From: Xiphophorus maculatus
Lineage: Eukaryota; Chordata; Actinopteri; Cyprinodontiformes; Poeciliidae
DNA length: 64,000 bases
Assembly (NCBI RefSeq): GCF_002775205.1
Contig: NC_036451.1
Coordinates: 22,244,351-22,308,350, forward strand
Direction: 5' to 3'
Positions 11,991 through 23,900 of this stretch are shown here, piece by piece (position 1 is the first letter of the stretch; every line of letters starts with the position of its first letter). Both the position numbers and the translations under genes were made by a program. The notes below the pieces were generated by a model, which saw only the letters and a program-made list of their open reading frames with translations, searched no databases and was not told the origin of the DNA.

Positions 11991-14900
11991 GTAAGATGGC
12001 CGCTCGAAAAAACATTCGGGGAAAGGGAAAGGAGGTTATTATTTGCTTAGATTCATTTTGTAACTCGCGACTCTCGCCAGCATTTACCTCCCGTGGAGAG
12101 CCGGTCGGTCTCGGGTTTTGTCGGGCTGAAAAACGGCGGCGCCACGTGTTACATGAACGCCGTGTTCCAGCAGCTCTACATGCAGCCCGGCCTGCCTGAG
12201 GTACGCTGACCCTTCTTCCTCTGCCGTTTTAAATGTCATCCCAGCACAGCCGAGTTCGTTTTCAAACCGCGTTTTTGCGTTGCGTTGAAGGCCTTCCTGT
12301 CCATTGAGGATGACACAGACCAGCCTGAGGAAAGCGTCTTCTACCAGGTCCAGTCGCTGTTTGGCCACCTGATGGAGAGCAAGCTGCAGTACTACGTGCC
12401 AGAGAACTTCTGGAAGGTAACGTTTAAGCCGGAGATGGGGTTTTCCGCTCTTAGTCAATACACGCTGACGTCCAAGCCTGTTGCAGATCTTCAAGATGTG
12501 GAACAAGGAGCTGTACGTCAGAGAGCAGCAGGACGCTTACGAGTTTTTCACCAGCCTGGTGGACCAGCTCGACGAACATCTCAAGGTACTCCACACGCAG
12601 CTTCGGAACCCGACAGAAAAACCAGCAAAAAAAACTAGGAAGTATTCACGTTTTGAACAACCTAACTCTCAAAGTGTCTTTCCTGCAGAAAATGGGGCGG
12701 GAGCAAATCTTCAAAAACACATTTCAGGGAATTTATTCCGACCAGAAGATTTGTAAAGATTGTCCGCACAGGTCGGAGGCGCAATCTCTACCATTACAAG
12801 ATTTTTATTTTTTATTTATTTTGGTGCTTAAGATATTAATGTTTCCTTCCGCAGGTATGAGCGTGAGGAAACATTCATGGCCTTGAACCTCGGCGTGACT
12901 TCATGTCAGAGTTTGGAGATTTCGTTAGATCAGTTTGTCAGAGGAGAGGTGCTTGAGGGCAGCAACGCGTACTACTGTGAAAAGTGCAAGGAGAAGGTTG
13001 GTGTTTTGCCCTGACCTCATTGACTCTGCAGTATTCCTAGACGCTGAAAGGTTTGTGTGTGTGTGTGTTTCTTGTCTGCGCAGAGAACCACAGTGAAGAG
13101 GACATGCATCAAATCTCTACCCAGCGTTCTCTGTATCCACCTCATGCGATTCGGCTTCGACTGGGAAAGCGGGCGATCCATAAAATACGACGAGCAGATT
13201 AGGGTAAGAAGACTTTTTTGTTTTGTTTTGTTTTTTTTTTACTTTAAAAAGGTGTCTTAGAATTAAAAAAAAAAAAAAAAAACCTTTCTTCTTGTGATTT
13301 TAGCCCCGGAAATCTTCAACTTGAAATTTTTGCGTCCTTAAAAAGTCTTAAATTCATGTATATAAAAATATTAATCACAGATCTTACATTTTGTTGTGGT
13401 AGGATTATGTAATCTTGTTTATTTTTCTGTCAGGCAAAGGTTTGAGTCACCCACAGACATTTTCATTGCATTCTGTGACTTAATGTTGTTGAGGCTACCG
13501 CTAATTAGCTGCTAATATCCCATGGTAACTAGCTAATTTCTTTTTGCATCTATCATGGATAAGTGCAGATTTATTGCCACCGGCTCTCTTCTGTTGCCAG
13601 TCCATGCAATGCTAAGGACATTCTGTGGAAAAAAACCCTGGAATTACAGGGGTTAAGCCTGTAGTATGAGAAGAACATATCTGCTGCCAGTAGTGACAAG
13701 CAGACCTCAGAAATATCATGGTTTTGTGCCTGTGGCGTGGCTACGGCTTCCCAGAAAACCGTCAGTGCTGCTACTACTGGCACTGATCTAAAAGCAGCCT
13801 TTTGTGCGACGCAAACTCTGAAGTCAGAGTACTAAACACGATGGTCCAGCACCTGTTGAACAATTTTATTTCAACAAAATTGTCACGATGGAGCGAAATA
13901 CAGCTGGAGGAGAAGAAAAGGAGACGGAAGAAGATTAAAAACAATTGGAAAAAATGTCTGTGTCTTAAATTTCATTCTTGAGGGTCTTCTAAAGTCTTAA
14001 AGTTGAGTTGGTGAATGCTGCAGAAGCCCTGCTGCTCTGTGACCTGGCTGTGTGTGCGCCTTCCAGTTCCCCTGGGTGCTGAACATGGAGCCCTACACCG
14101 TGTCCGGAATGGCCCGGCAGGACTGCAGCGGGGACGGGGCCGAGGGACGAGGCGACGGCTCCTCGGGAGGATCCCCCAGGAAGAAAGTTACAATTTCAGA
14201 GAACTACGAACTCGTGGGCGTTGTGGTCCACAGTGGCCAGGCGCACGCAGGACACTACTACTCCTTCATAAAAGACAGACGGTAAGACTCTGGTAGTGTA
14301 GTTTTCCATGGCAGAGTTTAGAAAGTCCCGCTTTGGGTGCCTGAACACACCGTCTGCGTTCCTGTGGGCTGCTTTAGGTGGTAAACCTCTCCAGATGTTT
14401 GGCTCTGGAAGACAAGAATGCTGACTGGGGTGGTGGATTATAATGAGGCCACAGATGGCTGAGGATTACATGCACCTCCTATTAAACATGAGTTTGTCTT
14501 AACCTTTATGTCTCGTAATGACTTTTTCCATAACATTAAGAAAGAGTAAAATCAAGAGACTAAAAACATTTAGCCAGAAACGACAAGTTTCTGCTAAAAA
14601 AGTATATTTGGGCTGCATGACGGCAGGGAAACATGTCATTGTGTTACAGTTAAAACCATGTCAATAGTATCTATGCGTATCAATAGCAGTATAAAAAGTA
14701 ATATTTGCACTACTTTGTGCATTAAGTAGTGCAATTAAAGTATAATCAAATGTAGTATTTTGATTAGAACTATTTCAGTGCAAAAAAAAGACATTGTGAT
14801 TATTATTTATTTTTATTTGTCGCGTGTTTCTTGCAGCGGAAACGCTCGTGGGCGCTGGTACAAGTTCAACGACAACGTAGTGGAGGAGTTTGATATGAAC

Positions 14901-17900
14901 GACGAGACTCTGGAGTACGAGTGTTTTGGCGGAGAGTATCGCCCCAAGGTTTACGACCAGTGTAAGTTTCTGCTGATCCTTTTCATTCGTTGTTTTGTTT
15001 GTTTTTTCAGTAGAATGTCTTATGACCATAAATAATCGAGGAAACCTGATTTTTCAGCCAACCCGTACCCCGATGTGCGAAGGAGGTACTGGAACGCCTA
15101 CATGCTGTTTTACCAGAAGATCAGCGACCAGAACTCGCCTGCCCTGCCGAAGAAAAGCCGAGTCAGCATCATGAGGCAGGAGGCGGAGGATCTTTCCCTG
15201 TGAGTCGTCGCCATGGTTTCTCCCGTCGCTGTTGTTGTCGTAGCATTAGCCAACATTAGCCGCTCTGTGGTGCAGCAGTAGGCAGTGTTATGGAGCTGCG
15301 AGGAAAGGAGGACATGGTTGACGTTTACTTATTTTTCCTAATTTTATGACGTTTCAACCGCAAGATAAAAAGAAATGCATCTCCACTTAATGCTGCCATC
15401 ACCATGTTTCATAGTGAGACATGTTTGTTGAGATTAAAGTACATACAGAAGAATGTGAAGGCAACTTGTTAGCACCATGTTTTATTTAGAGGTGTCAGAG
15501 TAATTGACACAAGAGTTTTCAGTTTAAAATCTGACAAATTGTGCAAAAGTAACTACTTTTGCAAGATGTTACTTGGAAATTAATATTGTACTTCCTGCTT
15601 GTCTACCAAATGTTAAAACTGCTGCTTAAAACTGCAAAACATATTGTTCATGCGCGGTAACTGTTACAGAAACATCAAATAAAGATTAGACAGAATAGAG
15701 GGGAAACGATTAATCAGATTAATCACGATGAATTGCGATTAATTGATTTTTGAAATAATAATTAGTGACTGATTAATCGTGAACTATGAAATTCAGGCTT
15801 TAAAAAAGACCATTTGTAATTGAGTAATTAAGCCAAAACTGAAAAAAATAAAATAAAATTGCATTAAAAAAAAAAAAACCTTTTTTGTCAATAAATCAAT
15901 TTTTTTTTTTTGCAGAACTCTTCAGACGGCAGCTTTAGTTTCACCAGCTTCAAATTCTGTAAAACAGACCAGATAAAACATGTTGCTGTCCAGTTATTGA
16001 TCAGTTAATCCAGATCTACACTGCATTGATGCAGACAAGCAGAAAGTGCTGAACTTTTCACATGTTGTTGTTTAAAGTATTTTTTAGCTGCAGATGCGTC
16101 ATTTGCAACAATTGATCTACAAAATAAAATATTTGGTTTTTTCTTCAAAAAAAGAAATGAAATTATTTATTTGCATTTTTAATGCATTTCTACTATTGTA
16201 TAAAATTAGCTTATGTGGCAAAATGAAATTAAAAATGTGCCCTTTTTTTAAAAAAAACATCTGATTTATCATCAAGAGTGTGCGATTACTAAAATAATTG
16301 TTAGCTGCGGCCCGAGACACAAACGGCTTTTTTAATGCTGCATTGTTGCCAGGTCTGCCCCATCCTCCCCCGACGTCTCCCCCCAGTCCTCTCCTCGGCC
16401 CCTGAGGGCCAACAACGACCGCCTCACCCTCCTGACACGCCTGGTCCGCAAGGGTGAGAAGAAGGGCCTCTTCGTGGAGAAGATGCCCGCCAGCATCTTT
16501 CAGGTAAAACGCCTCAGCCTGACAGGTCAGTCACGTAGGGACGTTTTAAGGCGTTTATGCCAGGATTCCCTCGTTGTGCGTTTTGCAGATGGTCAGAGAC
16601 GAGAATCTGAGGTTCATGAGAAACAGGGACGTCTACAACAGCGACTACTTCAGCTTCATCCTCTCCCTGGCTTCAGTCAACGCAGTCGGTGTCTGATGAG
16701 GAAAACTCCACAGTTACAGATTGTGAAAAAAAACGTAACATTATACAATAATCAGAAACCCTTTTTTCCGCAGACAAAACTGAAGCACCAAAACTACCAG
16801 CCTATGGCCAAAGAAAGCCTCCAGCTGGCCGTCCACTTTCTCTTCCACACCTACTTGCACACCAAAAAGAAACTCAGGTAATCGACCGCTGGCACGTGTG
16901 GCGACGCGTTTCTGTCAAGAAGTAGAGGAGTGAGCGTAAGAGAACTTGGCGTAGTTCACATTCTGCGTGTCTCCTGCAGGGTGGACACGGAGGAATGGAT
17001 GGCGGCGGTGGAGGTGCTGCTGTCTAAGAGCAGCGAGGCGTGTCAGTGGATGGTGCAGTTCCTGGTCGGATCAGAGGGACGAGAAATCATCAGGTCATTT
17101 ACCGCCTGGTGATGATGATGATGATGAGTTGTTCAGCATACCTCTGTCAGACTAGGTGGTGCTAGACCACCTGTCTTTTTTAATGTTGTTATTTTAATAA
17201 TTAAAAGAATTTTGTTAAAGGCACTTCAAATGCATCCTGGTTTTGAGTAGATTTTTGCTTTTTTGTTGTTGTTTTTTTTTTTACCCCCTGTGGTCATCAG
17301 GGTTTACCCTTCATCAGGGTTCACTCCTGTGGGTGTCTTGTAGAGCTGGACAGCTGAAAAACTTCACATCACAATGTACATGTTTCATTGATAATTATTG
17401 ATTAGTTTTGTGTAATTTAAATATCTGAAATGCGTCCAAACTGATGGCATGACCTTTCCTGTTTTATCCTCAGTTTTGAGACACGGTGGCAAAACTTGAA
17501 ACTGCTGCTGTGTTAGTTACTCAACAGGTTGTTGCTAGGCAACCACAGGTTACTCAGCAGGTTGTTGTGAGTGAGTTAGTTGATGCCACCACCCTTGCTT
17601 AGCTGACCGACTAAAGTCTTTCCTCTGCCTACATCCCCCAGAATGCTGTGCAGCTCTGGATCGGCATTCAGTGAATTTTCTGTATATTGAATATTGAGAG
17701 ATAACTTCAAACACAAATGTATTTATTTTCTTGCGAGTGTGTGTAAATTGGCAGTGACATTAAGACAATTGTCTGGAAGAGGCAATCAAAAATCCGCCGG
17801 CATTTCTGCAAGGTGCCCATTTAAATATCTGTGCACACCACTGCTACAGATTTTTTACATCCACCTCCTGCAGCTGTAGTTAACATGCTAACATGCTCAA

Positions 17901-20900
17901 TAGTATGCGATATCCTCGTTCTGTCTGCATCTGGAGTCGGAATGTAGCATTGGCGTCTCAAAATCATTCGCGTGTGCGTGGTTCTCGTCTCCTGGATGCC
18001 GATTGGCTGAAACAGCAGGGCCGGTCTCTGGAATGTAAACATCCGGAGCCGGAGGACAAGTTTCCTGAAACACGGGGGTTTGTAGAGAAATGCGTCAGGG
18101 ATTTGACTGTCCTGCCTTGTAATCATGGGGTGATTGTTTTATTCGCACGCGCGATTGGCTGCTGAGCATCGCATGTTGAGGCACCGGGAACGCCTTCTGG
18201 CAAACGGTGCCAGATCCTGGAATGTGTCCTCAAGGCCAAAAGCAGTAAAACAGAAAGAAGAGGGGAAAAAAACAGAAGGAAAGAAGGGATTTCTGGCTTA
18301 TTGTTGACGTCTCTGCTGCAGGGTTTGTCTGCTGGAGTGCAGCGTTCGGGAGGTGAGGACGGTGGTGGCGTCCGTCCTGGAGAAAGCTCTGGAGAGCGCG
18401 CTGCACTTCGGAGACCCGGGCCTGGACAGCCTGACCGACGCCTTGCTGTCGCTGCTGGACAAAGACGTTCCTGAGAACGTGAAAAACTGTGCCCAGTACT
18501 TCAACCTCTTCAGTAACTTTACCCAGAGGGTAATTCTTCACTGCAGCGTGAACTTTTAAAATATTTGTGAGATTTTAAAGAAATGATGATAATAATAACA
18601 TCCTCACAGAGAGTTTTAAAAAAAATGAATGTCTGTTCAGGGTTGCGGTCCCTGCCAGCTGCTGTTGAAGCACTCAGCCTACCGTCGGATGCTCATCTTC
18701 CTGTTGGGACCCAACAGGCAAAACAACCAGGTATTACTCTACACCAGTTTTGACATTGTTGGCAATTTCAGTTCTAAAATATTATGATTTGGACATTTGC
18801 TCCAACTTCCTCTTCTGCTGCTGCTGAGCGATGGAAGCTCTGTAAAATGTTCGGTTCAGGGTTGCAGGCGTCCTAAGTTGACTCTTGTTGTTCTTCCAGA
18901 ACCGGCGGTGGAGTCCGGCTCAGGCCCGGGAGTTCCTCCACCTCCACAGCAGCCTGGCGCTCATGACGCTGCACTCTGACCTCAGCCCCCAGCGGACCCT
19001 CGGTGAGCCACCTTCTCATATTTGAATCTCTAGATTCCTTCTCCTTCGTCTCTCGTCGGACGGTCGGTTTTTATTTGTTTCGCCCCTCCGTAGCTCCTGG
19101 GGGATCCAAGCTGCCCGCGAGTAGCGTCCACTCCTCCGGCCCGCTCCTCCCGCTGCACTCGGACATTCTCGCATCTCTCTTCACTCCGGAGGGACAGCCT
19201 TACCTTCTCGAGGTTAACGAATCATATTTGACTTTGCTGAACGGACCAGAAAATGCGAAGCTCTCTGACTGATGCGCTGCTGTTTTTTCGCCGTGAACCC
19301 CCTCCAGGTGATGTTTGCGATGCGCGAGCTGTCGGGGCCTCTGTCTCTTCTGATAGAAATGGTCACCTACTGCTCATACTGCAACGAGGGCTTTTCGCTG
19401 GGAGTGCTGCAGCTACTCAAGGTACACCACACAATCCTTAAAGAAAAAAACAAAAGAAATTTGACGCCAACTTAGTAAATATCGATATAAAACCTTTAAA
19501 ACAGAGTCAGATGGAGACGGCTCCGCCTCACGAGCTGAAGAACGTTTTCCAGATGCTGCAGGAGATACTGGTGAGCGTCACTTTGGTCACTCTCACCACC
19601 GTTTGGTTTTCAGCCGCGTTAACCTCCTGCGAATCCTTCATCTCAGGTTGTTGAAGACCCTCTGCAGTCCCAGAGGCTCAAGTACGCCTTTGAGTCGGAC
19701 AAAGGCTTGTTAGGTAAGGAGGGGCGGTCGTGGTCGTTGTTATTTACTGGCTTAAAGTCACGGCTGAAAGCATCGTAGCTTGTGAGAAAAACTAACGCAA
19801 CGCTGTCGCCTCTCAGCTTTGATGCACCAGAGCAACAATGTGGACAGCAGGCGCTGCTACCAGTGCGTGAAGTTCCTGGTCACATTAGCTCAGAAGTGAG
19901 TATGCAGAGGTTCGAACTGATTATTATAGGTAGACAGGTGTCCTCTTTTTTTAAAAAGAAAAGTAAAAAAAAATTAAATAAGGGTAAAATTGGTAGTAGC
20001 ATTCAAGTAACATGATTTCCTTTTTTGCTTGTAAGCGAGAGGAATTAGTTATTTTCCTGTGCACAGCAGCAGCTGATGGGAGCGTTACTCAACGCTTTGC
20101 AATAGGGCTGAAATAATTTATTGTATTATTAGTGATGAATTCATTTATTAAAATAATCGACAACTAATTTAGTCATTAATTATTTACAGGAGTATGCAGA
20201 CTGTAAAGTATGCCATTTTCTGACAAAAAAAAAACAAACAAACAACACACCCAGAGCAGTAATTAAGCCAAAACTGTACAAAAAATGTAAATATGTTCTA
20301 CCAAGAACTCTGAGTGTCATAGTTTTAGCTCATTAAAAATATGTAAAATTCTCCTATTGAGCACCTCCAGTTATTTATCACTTTATTGAAAAAAAAAAGT
20401 CTATTCTCAAAGGGTTTACTTAAGTATTTATTTCTTATTTATTTATCTGCGAATGCACCCTGTGCTGCATTATTGCATTTTAGGCTATAAAATGTTTTAT
20501 TTTCCTATTTTGAAAAAAAAAAACATTAAATTATTTGTTTATTGCATTTTTTTGTTGTTGTTGTTTACATGTTTTTAATGGTGTATAAAATAAGATTAGG
20601 TGAATAAATGAAAACTTTGCAGAACTTTGCGTTGCACATAGTATCCGGTACTTTCTCTGGCATCACATTAAAGTGACGTAAAACAATTTTAAGAGACGCG
20701 AAGCAATAACTTTTTGCAATATCTTGATAAGTGTAACCAGCCACTTCTTTATTGCATTGTGTTAAGTAAACAGCATCCTTCACGTCTCTTCGCTCAATGA
20801 TTGTCATCCTCCATTTGTTGTTTCTTTTTTGTTACAGGTGTCCTCCAGCCAAAGATTACTTCAAAGATTTGTCTGGCCACTGGAGCTGGGCCGTGCAGTG

Positions 20901-23900
20901 GCTGCAGAAAAAGGCAGGCTTGTTGAATCATTCTTATAGAAATGTACAATAATAGGATCTTTTTTTATTATTATTATTATTGCTCCGTTGGAGTCTCTTC
21001 CATGTGTTGTGGTTTTATTCGAAGCAAACAGGAACTGAGAGGAAACTTTTACCTTAAACCAGTTGCTCCAACTCCCAACTGTTGACTGATTCCTGCAGAT
21101 TAAACGTCCAAGTCAAAAGTTTTTAGTTCCTGATCTTAAATCATTTCACATTACAAAAAAGAAAATCATAACGACACATCATCCAACAAGAATCTTTATC
21201 TTTAACGGCATATCCGACTCAACAGGAGAGTTTGCTTTAGCGCTGGCCCAACGTTGGCATGTTTCTCTATGTTTTGATGTGACTTATTGATGATGCATCC
21301 TATAACAAGGTACAGCGCGGGTGCAGTTAATGGCGTGTTGCTTTTCTGCTTCAGATTGTTGGCGCTTTGCTCCGACTGTCATAAAATGCGGTGATTAGTT
21401 TTTCAGCGTGAGCAGAGCACTAAAGAGCTGCTGCAGTCGCTCTTATGCTGTGAATTTGATTGTAACACGTCAAAAGGCTTAGGTTTAAAGCAGAGAACCA
21501 GATTTCATAAAAACAAAGAGTGGTGCATCAACCATGAAACGTTTTGTAAGACATAAACGCAAAGACTGGTGGAGATCGTTGGGAAATGACTTCGTGTCCT
21601 GGTGGATTTAAAATAAGAACAAATTACTTCTTAGAAATGAGAGTTTTCATTGACCTTGACGAGAGACGGCGGCGCCGCCGCAGGAATTAAGTCGGGTCAG
21701 GAGGTTCTGTTACTGATCATTTTAAATATTAGTATAAAAATGTAAGCAGGGTTCGTATGGGTTCTTGAAAATGCTCAAATTTCAAGAACGTCCTTGAAAG
21801 TGCTTGATGGTCAAACTCCAGAGTTTTGTAATAAAGCCTAAGTTTGGAAAGTGTTATTTACAGTAGAAGCCAGATATTTAAAGATAATTTTAAAAAACCC
21901 TTTTTTCCCCCCCTCATTGTCTAAAGTTAAATCAGACCAAACTTCTCTTGATTTTGGCCAGATAGAATTACCAATTTTTTTTTTTTATTTGCTCAATGCC
22001 AGTAAACCGATCTGGAACATCTTTTTTTTCTTCTTCTTCTTTTTTGTGACTTTCTTGAACCAGTCAGGTGTACAGAGAAAGTGTGAGACATTTCGAAACA
22101 GAAAACTTTGTTGTGTTTTACTTTATCTTGTGGAATACAATCACAAGATATTATTAATAACAATCATACATTATTAGTAATAATAATTTAATATTAATAA
22201 TATAAATCTTTTTTAGTTCATTTGTATTGTTTTTATCTCCAAAATGTGGAAATTTACCATAAAAATCCTAGAAGATTGCTAGGATTATACTGTGGGAAAA
22301 GTGTACAAACCCCATTTAAAACATTATTTTTTAGGTTTTTATTTCTCAGTTTGACTTTTTTCTAAAAGCTGTCATTTTAGATGTTTTTTTTGTTTTTTAT
22401 TTGACTAGTCTATATAACAGTACTTGTTTCTCAGTAATATCTATCATCTCAGTGTGATGCACAGTTCAGCTAAACCTCCAGCAGCTGTTAATTTGCCACG
22501 ACGTTGAGCATCGTGCTGCGTTTAGGTCCCGCGTGTTCGCCTTTTCTGTTGAGATTGTTTCTGCTTTAGTTGAAATGAAGCAGAGTTTTGTGTGTGTGTG
22601 TGTGTGTGAGAGAAAGAGAGAGAGAGAGAAAATCTAAATATCTAATGTGAGAAATCCTTTTCTTTTGCTCCCTGCAGATGACTGAACATTACTGGACTCC
22701 CCAGAGTAACGTCTCCAATGAGACGTCCACCAATAAAACCTTCCAGCGCACCATTTCTGCACAGGTACTCGCACACAAAAACCTCATCAGCAGTCACACC
22801 TGCTCTTCTGCTGCCTTGTCAAACCCACGTTTGTGTTTCTCTCTGTGTGTGTGTGTGTGTGTGTGTGTGTTAACACCTGCAGGACACCTTGGCCTATGCC
22901 ACGGCATTGTTAAACGAGAAGGAGCAGTCTGGCAGCAGCAACGGCTCCGACGGCAGCCCGGCGAATGAAAACGCAGAGCGCAGCCTCCGACAGGTAGTCA
23001 TCATCATCATCAACAACAACAACAACAACCCCGCTGGCTGCTCAGAGCAGCGGGGCTCTGAAAATGACTCATGCTGTGACGGCGGCTCACATTCAGCTCT
23101 CACAGCCAGGAAGAAGAGGGGAAACAATGGAATAAAAATGGCTGAGCTCACTGGCTTCTGTGGAAAGATTAGAGGAGGCAGATTGTTTCCTCCTACGGTT
23201 GTTATTAGCCGTGGATTGGAAGCCGTTTTCTTTCTTCTGACTCTTGTCAGCATGCCTACACGGGATCGTCGGGAGGCTTTTTGTTCTTCTGGTATGAATA
23301 GAACACACAATGAGTGGGTTGGATTGAAATTATAATCCTGGTGTCACTGCCTAGCTCATGGAGGCTTTATAATTGTTTTTCCAGTTCTTGCCTTCAGAAA
23401 TAGAGAAACGTATCCGCGCTCCTGGAAGTTTTAAGTTTTATTGGGGTTTGACGTGAAAGCGGCACAAAGTAGTGCACTACTGCGAAGTGGAAGGAGCGTG
23501 TTGGATGATTTTCGAAGGCAACTTGTTGCTAAGCCTGACACGGATAATTAATTGCACGATAAATTAAAATGAGCTCCATAATTCCCGTTCTGATGAGTCA
23601 CGATTTTTGAAGGGCAGTTTTGTTTACAGAGGCTTCAGAATCCATTTTATTTGTGGCTTTTGGTTGCGTGTGGTTTTTATTTCTGTTTCATTTGTTTTTG
23701 TTGTTCGTTGCCTTCTAATTTGAATATTTGATGTGTTTTCCGCTTCCAGTGTGGAGAGTTTTGTTCAAAATTAGAGTGTATTAGTCTGAGAGGGCAGACT
23801 TGCATTATTATGCTACGGTTAATATATTATTAGAAAATGGTCTCGAAACAACAATATTATCGTTTATCGCAATACTTTCTGGGACGATTTATCGTCTAGC

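Noticed and set aside
17893-18165. 90-codon open frame inside a USP24 intron
   Set aside because: No family resemblance, no splice signals and surrounding repeat-like sequence.
22889-23335. Long open frame from 22889
   Set aside because: It is USP24 exon 22883-22993 read through its donor into the intron; the next true exon is at 24519.
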